Assembly: GCA_030545055.2 (NCBI GenBank)
Contig: CM061534.1
Coordinates: 203,604,875-203,668,874, forward strand
From: Neoaliturus tenellus
Taxonomy: Eukaryota > Arthropoda > Insecta > Hemiptera > Cicadellidae
Reading direction: 5' to 3'
Length of the DNA stretch: 64,000 nt
Positions within the stretch are counted from its first letter, which is position 1. Every line of letters begins with the position of its first letter. The notes under the pieces were generated by a model that saw only the letters and a list, made by a program, of their open reading frames with translations, was not told the origin of the DNA and did no database searches. Both the position numbers and the translations under genes were made by a program. Shown here in pieces: positions 35,301 to 46,947 of the stretch.

Positions 35301-36768
35301 TTTATTAGGGCAAGACCTTATGGACACCTGGAATATATTATGCCCAGTGTGAAATAGATGACGGAATAAATATATAACAGGAGATATTCAATGGAAACAT
35401 TTATGTTTGAATTTTTTACTTCAACTTTACAAACACATAGTATTAGCAGGTACTCTCATAACGGCAAAGTAGAATTCGGTGTTCTTTTTAGATTAATGGT
35501 GGCTTTAAATGTACACTACAATGTTTATGCAGTCTGAAAATTATCTTTTTTGTCTTTAAATAAAGTTTTTTGTAATAAATCGGTTGGAAAAAGTAAATTA
35601 ATCGCTGTATTTTAGTGACGTTTTGCTCTTACGGATTCTGCAGACTTGTTTGTAGTTAACATGCAAATAGACTATTACAAGCCACTTTTACACTCCTTTA
35701 CCTGTATTACCTCTACTATCACTTTATTGCCAATGGCTCTAATTATCGTCATTAAAGAAAAAAAGTATTTTAAGCCTTCTTTCCTTTAGTTTTTATCAAG
35801 AGCATTAATTAAAGTTTTTTTTACGATTGCCAACAAAAAATTCAGCAAAACCATACTTATATAACATTTTATTTGTTTCAAGACTTATCGCTTAGATTTT
35901 TTCACCAGTTGCATTGTGTATCATGTACTAACAAGATTTCCTATACTCTACCATGATATAGGTACGGGTTTTCTAGAATTTAAATTTTTATTATATTAAG
36001 TTGGTAAACCCAAAGGCTTTTGGCTTTTAGAGAATAAATAATAATAATTTTTGAAAACAAGTGACAGCTACCAAAATATTATCATTGACTTTGGTTGAGA
36101 TGTAACAGCAAAATATCTATAATAGACTAGTATTTTTACACTTACAGCAAATGTGAATATCAATACAGACAAAGTTTGGCATGGCTCAAAAAGCCAAAAA
36201 TATTTCCAAATTTTAAGTGATATTTTACAAAAGTAAGAATAGCTAAGTATTTACAGGACATATTTTTTTTTAATTTCCAATCCGTAATCATACATTTGAC
36301 ACCTTAGGTTTTATCTCTAATTCGGACCACTCAAGCCAAGGGATTAGGCGAGTAGACCTCGATGAGAGCGGACGGAGGCTGGACCCTCGGACGGCTCCCA
36401 TCTTGAGGAATGAGGGTGATCATAAGTTGTGACATTCCACTCATCCCTGTAGGAAGCGGATTTAGGACAGATTTACAGCTCTATAGTTTAATGAATTAAT
36501 TTTTAAACTTGAGTTTGTCACCTAGTAGTTTATCGTCGTAAGCAGTTTTATATGCAATACTCTCCCTGTCTGGCTAATGTCAAAATATATTGAAATATTT
36601 ATCATCTGAGACGACTGAGAATTTTGCAATTATTACATATTCAAAAAGGCACTAATGACCTAATCAATTCCCACTTTCAAAGTGATATTATTTTTTGAGG
36701 TCATTAAAAAACTAGTTTATTTGTTAATTTACTAGGTTTTATTAATTAGTCTTTATAATACATACACA
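32396..36768. other. Gene-free DNA
   Basis: About 4.4 kb of AT-rich sequence without a gene I can support. 34047-34175 matches 55166-55300 (a dispersed repeat with a GTGTCCCTGAACTC start). Short GC-rich islands at 34440-34560 and 36330-36480 could be exons but have no open frame with convincing signals. Confidence 0.35.
34047..34260 (+). repeat. Dispersed repeat, copy A (mariner-like end)
   Basis: Starts TATAGCGTGTCCCTGAACTC and shares with 55166-55300 the strings GTGTCCCTGAACTCT, CCTGGCC and GCCGCCATTTTGTA-like sequence. The 'GTGTCCC' tip is typical of Tc1/mariner-type ends; the right end was not found. Confidence 0.5.
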
Positions 36769-36775
36769 GTCTTAG

Positions 36776-37114
36776 CATTGACTTTGTACACTACATGAGT
36801 AGACTTCTCATAGCATAGGAGTGTTTGAAACATATTGACGGTGGTGCGATCTCGTGCGGCGTCCATCGAAGTACACGTAACGTATAGTAGATAAATCAGT
36901 ATTACCACTCTTCTAAACCAAGGATGAAACATTTTATAACTGAAAGTTATGTTTATTTTTTGGTAAAATGTTTTGGCAGCACTGTAAATTCAGCTGAATA
37001 ACAACAACATCGATGGCAGAGACTCTGGTGCGGCGTCCACCGATCTTCCAAATTTTTGCCTCAAACTAAATGCATTGGATGAGAGGTCTATTCACGTAGT
37101 GTACAAAGTCAATG
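36776..37114. mobile_element. MITE of 339 bp with 7-bp target duplication
   Basis: Ends CATTGACTTTGTACACTAC and GTAGTGTACAAAGTCAATG are perfectly complementary over 19 bp and continue, with mismatches, for about 43 bp. Flanked by GTCTTAG on both sides (36769-36775, 37115-37121). The interior also has a GTGCGGCGTCCA pair. No ORF; superfamily not certain. Confidence 0.82.
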
Positions 37115-37551
37115 GTCTTAGTCTTTATTTTAATACATTACTGTTTATAATGCTGGCCAAGGATGCCTTCGCCTTACCCAACTCAGCTATCACGACCGGC
37201 AGCATAGACACGAAAATTAGGGTTTTATGAACAGTGCGCGCTCCTAGCGAGAAAAGTTGTAGGCTGTTAGTAAGTGAGTTCGCTACGAGAGCGCAGCACC
37301 AAGCCGCTGCACTCTAGATGATTCGGGTCTGAAAGTTTTAAATTCTATACTTATTAAAACGCTAAGAGTTTTTTGTGTTGAGAACTGGACTAAAAATAAA
37401 GGTGCTATCCACCATTGAAATCTCAAAATTTCCCATTTAAGGCTCCGGTCTACCCCTGGCGCGCACCCAAATGCAAGGGTTCTTTAGAATTGTGTTTTCT
37501 TCTGCCAAATGAAGCCTAGAGCTATAAATAATGTGTCATATTAAAGAAGAA

Positions 37552-37925
37552 CTAGTTACGTGTTGCTCGAAATCGAGCAATTTATTTTTATATAACACAA
37601 ATTTTACTTTTAGCTCTAAATCAATAGCATCCGACCAATCCAATTTTGTGAATATTTTTAACCATCAAAACTACACGTATTTACAGCTGATTATTAACAT
37701 ATGTTTAAAATGCTTTATTCAATCCCAATGCTATTTAAATGGGAAATTTTGAGATTTCAATTTTGGACAGCACCTTTATTTTCAGTCCGATTCTCATCAA
37801 CTTTTGGCGGAAACAAATACAGACCAAGCCCTATCCAACTACACCAAAAACTTGAAAATCGATTGAAAATTGTAGGAGGAGTTCTCAAGACAAAAAAAAC
37901 CCTTAGCGTATTAAATAAGTATAGA
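37552..37925 (-). mobile_element. Helitron family 1, copy nested in the TTAA element
   Basis: Minus-strand orientation: 5' TCTATACTTATTTAATACGC, 3' stem TTGCTCGATTTCGAGCAA, then CACGTAACTAG followed by T. Matches copies at 56201-56567 and 62386-62752. Confidence 0.8.
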
Positions 37926-37989
37926 TAAAGGTACTAATTTTCCTCTGTTACACTTTTGTAATTAGGTCATTTAAACCAATAGAAAACTT

Positions 37990-38345
37990 GAGTTAAAAAT
38001 CGAGAAAAACAGATGATTTTAGACAGTTATAGCTGAAATAAGAAATTTTATTTAAAAATTCTAAAAAAATAGCCGACTAGATCATTTCTTCTACTTTTAG
38101 AAAAAGTTAACAGCCAATCTCTATCTTAAGTGGTTAGTTTAAAAACACGATCCCCGTAAGCCTCTGCATCTATAAAACTCAAAAACAGATAATTTTAGAC
38201 AATTATAATTGAAATTATAAATTTTATTTAAAAATTCTAAAAAGATAGCCGACGAGATCCTTTTTTCTACTTTTAGAAAAAGTTAAGAGTCAATCTCTAT
38301 CTTAATTGTTTAATTGTGAAACACGATCCCCGTAAACCTCTGCAG
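37990..38345 (+). repeat. Two-unit tandem duplication, about 176-bp period
   Basis: The block AAACAGATGATTTTAGACA ... CACGATCCCCGTAAGCCTCTG recurs as AAACAGATAATTTTAGACA ... CACGATCCCCGTAAACCTCTG, with scattered substitutions. Lies inside the TTAA-flanked element. Confidence 0.8.
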
Positions 38346-38514
38346 CCATCAAACTCGCCTAGCGCTACGGCCGCGAGGTGGCATTAGGCATTGTTGTTGT
38401 TTTGGCTGGGGTAGACTGGAGCCTTAAATAACACTGGGATTGAATAAAGTATTTTAAACATCTGTTAATAATTAGCTGTAAATACTTCTAGTTTTGGTGA
38501 TTAAAGATATTTAG

Positions 38515-39008
38515 TTCATATGAACAAACTTCCTTGATGTGCCGTTTACGATTTGGTCATGTATTTACAGCCTCTCTAAGTTGTTCCAACTTAAAAGGAT
38601 TGAATCTCCGCAGTGTCGTTTTTGCGATCAAGATGTATTGGAAACGATTCAACATATTGTCATGGACTGCCCTCAATTTTCTGAAGAGAGGGCTTATTTA
38701 TTAAAGATGTAAAATAACGCAAAATTACCAGTTCCTGCAGATTTAAGAGTGATTCTAAATGTTGAGAGACATGTTTTTTTGGCCTCATATAGTTGATTTT
38801 TTGTTCCAAATTCAAAGAAAATTTAATATTCAACAGTTCTAAATTTATAGTGGAAATGCAAGAGTAGATTTAATGTGCTATTTACAATGACTTTCTTTTG
38901 TAGGCCTATGTGTTTTTGTTCTTTGTAACTGTTTGCACTGTTATAACTTGTAATGTTTGATGGCTTCTTGGGTTGAAACTCAAGCCGTAATAAAAAGACA
39001 AAAAAAAG
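38515..39008 (+). pseudogene. 5'-truncated LINE tail with zinc knuckle, nested
   Basis: The start encodes a CCHC knuckle typical of the C-terminus of R1/I/Jockey-type ORF2 (residues CRFCDQDVLETIQHIVMDC). It ends with GGGTTGAAACTCAAGCCGTA, ATAAAAAGAC and a poly-A run. Flanking GATATTTA/GGTATTTA may be the target duplication. It interrupts the Helitron copy that starts at 37344. Confidence 0.65.
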
Positions 39009-39511
39009 GTATTTACAATATTAGATTGGTCGGATGTAATTTATTTAGAGGTAAAAGTTTATCACTGAGACACAGGTCTGCTGTGACGGGGGTTATTAAA
39101 AGTAATACTAATGAGTCACAATGGAACAATTCACTGAGAGCTCGGTATTATTTTAAGAAAGGCATGTGTCATGAGTAACTTATCATTCCTGGAATCCTCC
39201 GTATTCAAGGACCCAGACGCGAACTCATCACAATCATGAAGCATTGATCACGCGGCCTCTCCGTGCTGCTGATAACATTCCCACACAATGACTGTCTTTG
39301 GGCGTTCTCACAATGTAGAAGAAAGAAGATTTTAAGGTGACTATAAAAGACTGAGGCATTATTCGTCCTTTAAACAACCAACCAACTCCTTTCAACAAAC
39401 ACGAAAATCCTGTAAAAACGTTTTTAAACACAAATCTACATTAATGAAGAAGTAATTTTCGATGTGTTACTTTTTAACCATCAATTACTGATGATGTTAA
39501 ATAATTATAGT

Positions 39512-39652
39512 ATATTTCGTCACAAGGGCCGAAAGTGGCATTTTGCCGGCCCGAGATCGTGTTTCAAGTTCGAGACGAGGTCGAGAACTTGAAACGATCG
39601 AGGGTTGGCATAACGCTTTCGGCCCGAGTTACGAACGATATTTTTCATCACA
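39512..39652. repeat. Foldback of about 60-bp arms
   Basis: GGGCCGAAAGTGGCATTTTG ... GTTTCAAGTTC pairs with GAACTTGAAAC ... AACGCTTTCGGCCC around a loop of about 10 bases. Outside it, TTTTTCATCACACTACA (39640) is matched by TGTAGTGTGATGAAAAA (39928), so it may be one end of a larger foldback element up to about 39955. Confidence 0.65.
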
Positions 39653-39967
39653 CTACACAATTCAATAAATTCTAAACAAGGGAAAACATTACTTTTTCGT
39701 TCATAACAAACAAAACATAACATCAACTAACCTAGCGAGATGTACTGCTTGAGTTTCCGGTTGCTAGGCAACCAATTTATTTCTTTGTTGCAGTCACATG
39801 TTTTTGTGATACAACGTGTTGAGAATGTTTTTATGTAAGGTCTAGGCCAGCTGATTTTGCAGGCCTAGGCCGGCAAAACAGGCGTTTCGACGGTAGAAAC
39901 GAGGGTCGAAAACAGGTGATATCGATGTAGTGTGATGAAAAAAAATATTTTTTTAATGCACTTCATA

Positions 39968-40108
39968 TCCTATACTATAATATGAGCAATGTGTGAAGGG
40001 ATGTGTGTTCCACGATCTCGAAATCTAGCGGGTAGATTTTGCTTAAACTTTGCATTTAAGAGTGTTTTGGCCCAAAAATGAGTTTAAAAACAGCCTCAAT
40101 CCCGGGAA
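39968..40108 (+). mobile_element. Helitron family 2, truncated 5' piece
   Basis: TCCTATACTATAATATGAGC start and the first 141 bp of the family, ending abruptly where the next copy begins (40109), giving a head-to-tail partial tandem. Confidence 0.7.
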
Positions 40109-40516
40109 TCCTATACTATAATACGAGCAATGTGTGTAGGGATGTGTGTTCCACGATCTCGAAATCTAGTTGGTAGATTTTGCTTAAACTTTGCATTTAA
40201 GAATGTTATGGCCAAAAATAAGTTTAGAAATAGCCTCAATCCAAAAAAATCGAATTCAGTCTAAATTTAAGTTTTAAAAATCGTAATTTTTAACATTGGT
40301 CTTATGGGTTGCTATTTTGATAACGAAATAACAACGAAATGTAAACAAGCAATAATAAAGGAATATCAATGTTGAGAAGTCTTTTTGAAACAGCTGTTAA
40401 CTGTGAAGAGGTATAGTAGGTTGTTGGTGAAAATTTTATAGCTTTATTGCCTACCATGACACTATAACAAAAGTGAAGTAAAACCAACGAGCAAGGCTCG
40501 GTTAACCTGGTACTAA
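40109..40516 (+). mobile_element. Helitron family 2, full-length non-autonomous copy
   Basis: 5' TCCTATACTATAATACGAGC; 3' stem CGAGCAAGGCTCG then GTTAACCTGGTACTAA (CTRR). Other copies at 51877-52275, 56874-57323 and 57738-58133. Confidence 0.8.
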
Positions 40517-41771
40517 AACACTCAAAATCGCCTCACGATTTACCTGATAAATTACATTATTTTTACTCACTAAACAAATCTTACAGAGTGATAATATTTG
40601 TGGCTAAAAATCTTTGATTGAAAGACAGATTGTAGTTGAAGATTTGTGGAACTTTAGATACATTTCTATAAACATCGACGCATTCTTTCGTATGTATTGA
40701 AAGGTTACTATGACTGAAGGATGAGTGTGATGTTTGTGGTGGATCAAGTGTATCTTTGTTACTGACAAACAGTAGCTGATTCATCTGAAAGGATCATTAA
40801 TTAATGGCCTTATGACCATTATGATGAGCACATTACAGGGTGGTAGGGGAAAACTGAGTTCTAATAATGTGTCTATTTTTCCTTTTTTATCTTGGAAAGA
40901 AATACTGTGTTTAGTAAATCTATGTGTTAAGAGGTTAGCAATAATCTTTTCCTCCTTTTTCCTTGGCTTGTGAGCATCGCAGGAGAAATCCACGCATACC
41001 TTTAGTAAGGTTGAGTCCTGCAAGTGAGCAGAAACTCAGTATAATTGTACCCCCGCAGGGCTACCCTTATGGACTTTCAACGTTGCAATGTGTGCTGCCT
41101 TGAAGCACAAGTAATGTAACTCCAATTATCTTTTTCTTTTAGTTAAGCATTGTATTGTGTTGAGAAAAATTTGTCCTACTGTTTTACGCACTAGCCAAAA
41201 CTTTTTTTCTATTTTATGATTTAATAAGGGTTTTGGACACTAGGAATCGATTAGGGTTGGTCCCATGGCAAGGAAAATCCGATTTCCATTATATAAACCG
41301 TTAAAGATACCATCTTAATGGTTTTTTAGTTACTAAACTGAAAAAAAACAGCTGATAATTGTATACATAAACTTTTTTTTTTTACAATATATTTATTCTG
41401 GATCAATGAATTTACATTATACACAGAAATTTTAACACAGGGAGAAAGGTAACAAACATATTGACATTAGTGGGCTCGGCCTATTCAGGTACACCCTGAA
41501 ACGTAACAGTAAATGACAATAAATTTAACAGAACACAAAAGAAGGTGAACAGATAACATGAAAAGGAAGGAATTAACGAAAAAGTAGTAGGTTTTCAGTC
41601 CAGTCCAGCTAGGAAATCTTGTGGCAATCTTACTTTTAATCTTCTGTTATGAGTTTGCTAAACATAAACTAATTCATTGTATATTAACCTGGTTCAACAC
41701 ATTTATACCAAAGTGCACGGCCCTTTCTCCTTTAGAGTGAGCGAAGCGAACGAGCTCGTTTGAATAAGGAA
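40517..41771. other. Gene-free DNA with a Helitron family 3 remnant
   Basis: No supported gene. 41226-41370 shares 'GGTTTTGGACACTAGGAATCGA' -like and 'CAGCTGATAATTGTATACAT' -like strings with 60000-60200 and with the reverse strand of 52290-52480, so it is an old copy of that family. Confidence 0.4.
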
Positions 41772-42035
41772 GACAAATGACAAATGACAAATGTTTTATT
41801 TTACGATGCAAAGTTAGGACCATAAGGTCCTCTCTTACACTTAACATCAATTTAAATGATAAACATAATACTAATAACAATTTTTTAAAATAAACTAAAT
41901 ATAGATTAAGTTTAACAATTTTACAAAAATTTTACAAATTTTTTTAATAATACGATAAATTTTTACATAACATTCTTATCTTTGGACTTTCAAACTGTTA
42001 TAATTAATAATTTCTTTTAATAATATACAGTAGCT

Positions 42036-42530
42036 TTATAATGCAGGTCGAATACCCCACGATACTTCGGATAGCCATGTTTTTATTGCTGCACCAAAGA
42101 CTCGCCTTGATTCAATAATTTTGATATGGTTAGGAATCATATTCCATAATCTACATGCAGTTACATGAAATGATTTATTATATATTACCGTGTGATGGCG
42201 TGGAATAGATAAGTTATATGATCTCCTTCTAGTATTTCTTCCACTAACTTCAATGCAAAATGTAAATTTTTGGAAAAGGTAATCTGGTGTTTTAGAATTT
42301 AGAATAGAATGCAACAAAAAACAAATGTGATAAATTCGTAATTCATTTAGTTTTAAAAGATTCATTTCAGTATAAAATGGTGTTATATGTTCATCACGAT
42401 TTAAAATGTATATAAAACGTAAACAATAGTTTTGAGCTCTTTGCAGTTTTTGCGAAAGTTCGACTGTCATGTCATTTGTTACAACGTCACAGTAATCAAA
42501 GTAGGGGAATACAAGGGTTTTTACTAACAT
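42036..42530 (-). pseudogene. LINE ORF2 C-terminal region
   Basis: 164 codons continuing the RT after a frameshift: 'TLVFPYFDYCDVV', 'KLQRAQNYCLRFIY', 'SFHVTACRLWNMIPNHIK', the usual thumb and C-terminal pattern of Jockey-type ORF2. Confidence 0.8.
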
Positions 42531-42558
42531 TACATTTACGGTAAATGGGATAAACTTA

Positions 42559-43203
42559 CTAAGTTTTTTTTATTGATTTAATGCCGGCAAAAACTCTATT
42601 ACATGTATTGTTTACGTGTTCTGTCCAGTCAAGTGTTGATGTCATTGTCAGTCCTAAGTTCTTTACTGTCATACTATATTCAATAGGATTGTCATTTATA
42701 GTGATCTTAGGGGCTTCATCAATATTAATATTGGTAATAAGTCTGTTGTAAGCAATGATAATAGATTTTGTTTTTGTTTCGTTTATCTTAAGCCCATGAT
42801 TCATCGCCCAGTGGTATACAGCTGTGAGATCTTCATTGACATTATTAACAGCGTTTACTAAATCCGTTGTTTTAAAATGATAGTAAATTTGTAAGTCGTC
42901 AGCGTAAAGGTGGTATTTTGTATGACTAAGTACAGTATGAATGTCATTAATATAAATACTGAAAAACAGTGGACCTAAAACAGAACCTTGAGGTACACCT
43001 CGAGTTACAGGTTGCCACTGCGAGGAAATACCATCTGCATTAACACACTGAAGTCTGTCTGTAAGATATGATCTAATCCATGTTATAGCTCTATCCGTAA
43101 AACCTATTGTTTTCAGTTTAAGTAGAAGTAAAGGGTGATATACGCAGTCAAAAGCTTTTGTGAAATCAATCAATGTCAAAAGAGTTGCCTGTCTGTTGTC
43201 CAT
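42559..43203 (-). pseudogene. LINE reverse transcriptase palm domain
   Basis: 214 codons: 'LIDFTKAFDCVYHPLLLLKL', 'GVPQGSVLGPLFFSIYINDI', and the YADD catalytic loop in 'HLYADDLQIYYHF', then 'LKINETKTKSIIIA' and 'VKNLGLTMTSTLDWTEHV'. Lacks the RT N-terminus. Confidence 0.85.
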
Positions 43204-43690
43204 GGCACCGTCTCTAGGCCTTTTGTTAAAGTACCGTCTCTAGGCCTTGACTGGTCGCTATCTTTTAAAATAAATTAGAAAAATTAGGCCTTATCTGGAT
43301 TTTACATTGTTAAGTTGGTCAGTATGAAACATGCCTGCTCCCGAAAGGCTTAATGATCTTTACTAAATCTTTAAAACTGTATTATGAGTGTCATAAAAAA
43401 GGAAGAGGACGAGTGAGCGGAGCGAACGAGCTTTGAGAAAGAAAAGTGACGAATGGTAATTTTATGGAGCATAAGCTCGGTTCCCCTGGTACTTCATTAT
43501 AATTCTTAATATGAAACATCGTTACTATCGATTCACGCTATAGAAGTAACACGAAATATATAATACCATTAACTGTTTAACATGTGGAATAATTGGCTTA
43601 GCTCTAATTCTCCATTCCCTATAGATTGCTTTATTAACTTTTACATTCTAACAACTTCTCTCAGAACCAAACATTTATTTAAATAAACTA
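43204..43690. other. Gene-free DNA with Helitron-like hairpin tail
   Basis: Contains GAGTGAGCGGAGCGAACGAG (about 43412), also seen at 41737 and, reversed, at 51790, 51830 and 52610, and AAGCTCGGTTCCCCTGGTAC (43464), matching the Helitron family 3 tail. Confidence 0.4.
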
Positions 43691-43821
43691 ATAAACTGTA
43701 TTATATGCTAATATGTTTCTTTTAGCGATGACGATATTGCCTTAAACAGCGTTGAACTTTACTTACCAAACAGGCGAAAGGTTTCGCTATTTTGTTTTCA
43801 TATTTATTGTGTATTTTGTAG

Positions 43822-43985
43822 GAGGAACCATTGAACAACTTTCCTCGGAAACAACAGTTCTGAAACATCATTCGAGTTCGTATTCACATGAGTTGGCTTT
43901 CCGCTACAGCGGCTGTTCATCGCCTTCGTTTGATGAGGATTATGCCGACTGTGTTCGATCATCTGATGATCCTGTCATGCCCTAA
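43822..43985 (+). CDS. Probable terminal coding exon of a host gene
   Basis: A pyrimidine-rich tract and TTTTGTAG acceptor at 43814-43821 precede a segment richer in G/C than its AT-rich surroundings. Of the three frames only one stays open (two bases complete a split codon, then GGA ACC ATT...), giving about 54 codons to TAA at 43983-43985. An AATAAA polyadenylation signal follows at 44059-44064. The peptide (ETTVLKHHSSSYSHELAF...SFDEDYADCVRSSD...VMP) is not a transposon protein I know. Upstream exons were not identified; the gene's identity is unknown. Confidence 0.5.
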
Positions 43986-44058
43986 CTGCGCACAGGGACA
44001 GCTGGGAGGGAAGTAAGCCTTTTTATGTCACATTGTTTGTAAACTTTGTAAACTGTTC

Positions 44059-44064
44059 AATAAA
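44059..44064 (+). promoter_or_regulatory. Polyadenylation signal AATAAA
   Basis: AATAAA 74 bp after the stop codon of the putative terminal exon, with T-rich sequence about 25-35 bp further on. Confidence 0.5.
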
Positions 44065-44746
44065 TGATTTACACACTATATTTTTTACGTCTCATGCCTA
44101 CAAATTCCTCTTTTATATTAGATCAAACTTCCCCACAATATTATTACAAATTAAAATATATTTATCAACTTCTCAATCATTTTGAAGTCAAATGCATTAA
44201 GCATGTAATTGATGGTCCATATCTAAATATTAACTGACATAGGCTGTTCTAATTGCCGATGACGAAATTAGCTTCTCCAGGGATAAGCATAGTCAATTCA
44301 AATAAAGCAACAAACTTATACTTTGTTTTAATATATTATCATATACTGAATAAAATTTCTAAGTTGTGATTTTTTTAGGCACACCAGCAGACACAGAAGC
44401 TTGTACCTATGTTTGTTGAATTACATGGCCTATTTGTTTTATTTAACAGTTCAATTTGTTTTATTTCGTTTTTAGTTTAGTCAATTCATAAAATTCAACA
44501 TACACTAACTATTATTGAATGATTCTACTTAGTGTCCGTTGTGAACGCTCAACTCTTCATTAGTATTTATTCGTTTCTTTTAATACATACAAAAAATCAC
44601 AATATTAGTCAATGCAATTATTGTATAACGAGGGCCTTTAAGCCACGATTACAAGAGTGGAGTGGGTATGTAAAATATCTCCCTAGTGGTAAAGGTCGAA
44701 CACATTATCGTTTTCAATTCACTGTTGTAATCCAATATGTAAAGAC

Positions 44747-45025
44747 ATGGAAGAGAACTATACCCAGATTAATGTGGAAAAGCTTACTGCTGAACTTAAG
44801 AATGTAGACTGGGCTTGTGTGTATGAAAAAAATACTGTGTCCGATGCTTTCCAATGTTTTATTGATATTTTAGATTTAAGCATAGGTAAATGCAAGTTTA
44901 ATGTACGTTCAAATAGAAGTAAACAAACGCCTAAATTAAAGCCTTGGACTACTGACAGATTATCTTTTAAGATTCAAAAGAGAAAAAAAATTTTCAAGTT
45001 ATTGATGAAAATCCAAATAATATAA
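44747..45025 (+). pseudogene. LINE endonuclease-RT linker
   Basis: 92 codons with the 'LKNVDWACVY...VSDAFQCFIDIL' and 'PWTTDRLSFKIQKRKKIFK' pattern typical of the region before RT in Jockey/CR1 ORF2. Similarity runs on in another frame ('NFRNQLNLELKNVKETFF') to a stop near 45195. Confidence 0.7.
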
Positions 45026-45371
45026 AACTTAGGGAGTATTATACTAATTTCCGAAATCAATTAAATTTAGAATTAAAAAATGTAAAGGAGACATTTTTTA
45101 GGAATAAGTTTGAAGATTCGTTCAATGATGTTAAGTCACAATGGAAAATAGTCAACGAATTAATTGGCGAAAGTACAAAAAATGCTGTAATATGAGAGGT
45201 TGTTGGGGAATCTGGTATTATATGCGATCCTAAACACATTGCCAATGAATTCAATTCATATTTTTTAAATGCCCCTCGTAAATTGAGAGCCCAAATAGAT
45301 CAGTCATATTTAGCTCAGCTCAGAGTTTTTGACAACATATTTAATCAGTGCATTAATTTTAAATCTTTTTT

Positions 45372-46205
45372 ATGCAACCTATCGTAAGTGAGGATGTTTC
45401 TTCAATTATAACTAGTCTGAAAAATAACAAATCACCAGGATTTGATAAAGTCAGTTCAACGATGATTAAAAAAATAGCTCCCAGTATTACTCCGATTTTA
45501 ACTTATCTCTATAATTTTAGTTTAATGACAGGGGAATTTCCTAGATGCTTAAAAAGTGCTATAGTAGTTCCAATTTTTAAACGTGGTGACCCTTCACAGC
45601 CAAATTGTTACCGTCCAATTTCTTTGCTCTCAGTTTTTTCAAAAATATTAGAAAAGATTGTTAAAAAGCAGTTACTTTCATTTCTAAATAAAAATAAATT
45701 CTTTAGTAACAATCAGTTTGGATTTCGAGAGGGTATGTCTACTGAGGATGCATTACTTTCATTCATGGAATCAGTTTACGAACCAATCAATAATAGTAAA
45801 AAGGTATCTGCATTGTTCATTGATATTATAAAAGCTTTCGACACAATTGATCACGAAATCCTACTTCATAAATTATGGCTGGCTGGTATAGGAGGTTTGC
45901 CACTTGACTGGTTTTCTACTTATCTCACGGGTAGAGAACAAAGGGTTAACATTGGTGGTGTCATAGGAGATCCAGGATTAATTGAATTTGGCGTTCCACA
46001 GGGTTCTATATTGGGACCAATCCTTTTTTTAATTTATGTTAATGATCTTTGTAATGGTCGCTTTAATGGTAAATTGGTTGCGTTTGCCGATGACACTGCT
46101 TTTGTTTATATAAATCATGACTTAAATTCACTTTACCAATCAATGTCAGAAGATTTATTTTTTCTAAGGTTATGGTTTGACAAAAACTTTATGATATTGA
46201 GCTAA
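45372..46205 (+). pseudogene. LINE reverse transcriptase domain
   Basis: 277 codons holding most RT motifs: 'NNKSPGFDKVSSTMIK', 'VVPIFKRGDPSQPNCYRPIS', 'NNQFGFREGMSTEDAL', 'FIDIIKAFDTIDHEILLHKL', 'GVPQGSILGPILFLIYVNDL', and the active-site loop FADDTAF. A stop ends it just after the palm. Confidence 0.88.
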
Positions 46206-46217
46206 AAAACCAAGTTT

Positions 46218-46947
46218 ATGATATTCAGCCTTAAAACTGACATAAAATTTTATTTGCCACTTAAATTTCATGAAACTAAATGTCTTGCTTTACTTGTTCC
46301 TGATTGTGACTGTTTGGAATTGCAGCAAGGTAATAATATTAAATATTTAGGTTTACTCATTGATTATCAATTGACCTGGAAGAACCATATCTCGAAATTA
46401 AAAAAAGAACTTTACATTAGTTTAAGAAAGTTTTACCTATTAAGTCAGTTGTGTAGGACTAATAAAGTTTTAATCAATGTTTATCACGCTCTTGTAGGAT
46501 CCAGGATGAGCTATGTCATAACTTGCTGGGGTGGAACATACAGTTTTACCTTATATCCAATTGTAATTTTTCAGAAAAGATTTGTAAGACTTATTTTAAA
46601 AAAAGACAAAGTTTGAACACACTTGGCCACTTTTTGTTGAGCTTAAAATTCTTCCTTTACGGCACTTATACATATTTAAAGTTTTGAAAATGTTTTTTAT
46701 TAGAAGCTCTGCTTATTCAATAACGAGGCAACCCAGTTACATTCTAAGGCGGTACCAAGTTGTTTGTGTGCCTAAGTCTAATTTAACTATACATCAAATG
46801 TTTTATAGTAGTGTTGCACCACGATTATTTAATACAATTATTTACAAAATTGGCAACTGCTCAACAAAAAGAGAGTTTTTAAAAAAATTGAAAAAATGGC
46901 TTTTTGAACAAGAAATTGTTGACTTCATATTGAAAATAGTGAAATAG
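46218..46947 (+). pseudogene. LINE ORF2 thumb and C-terminal pieces
   Basis: Two frames: 'NIKYLGLLIDYQLTWKNHIS' ... 'VYHALVGSRMSYVITCWGG' (46218-46616), then 'SYILRRYQVVCVPKSNLT' ... 'APRLFNTIIYKIGNC' ... 'FLKKLKKWLFEQE' (46684-46947). Standard end of this LINE type. Confidence 0.8.

Larger units (their letters stand above)
37441..38423. mobile_element. TTAA-flanked element (983 bp) inside a Helitron
   Basis: Ends GGCTCCGGTCTACCCC and GGGGTAGACTGGAGCC are inverted repeats (one mismatch), flanked by TTAA at 37437-37440 and 38424-38427. The uninterrupted Helitron copy at 62 kb and its relatives read through this point, so the empty site is inferred. TTAA targeting is typical of piggyBac-type transposons. 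No transposase; it contains another Helitron copy (37552-37925) and a tandem duplication (37990-38345). Confidence 0.75.
37344..39062 (+). mobile_element. Helitron family 1 copy broken by two later insertions
   Basis: Begins TCTATACTTATTAAAACGCT and, read past the insertions at 37441-38423 and about 38515-39008, follows the same sequence as the reverse complement of the intact copies at 56201 and 62386. Its 3' hairpin end is missing after about 39062. Confidence 0.7.
41772..43203 (-). mobile_element. 5'-truncated Jockey-type LINE, minus strand
   Basis: The coding part (42036-43203) is followed by a 3' UTR ending in ATTTGTCATTTGTCATTTGTC, a tandem tail typical of Jockey-clade elements. The 5' half of ORF2 (endonuclease, RT start) and ORF1 are absent. 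A frameshift lies between the two coding pieces. Confidence 0.8.
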
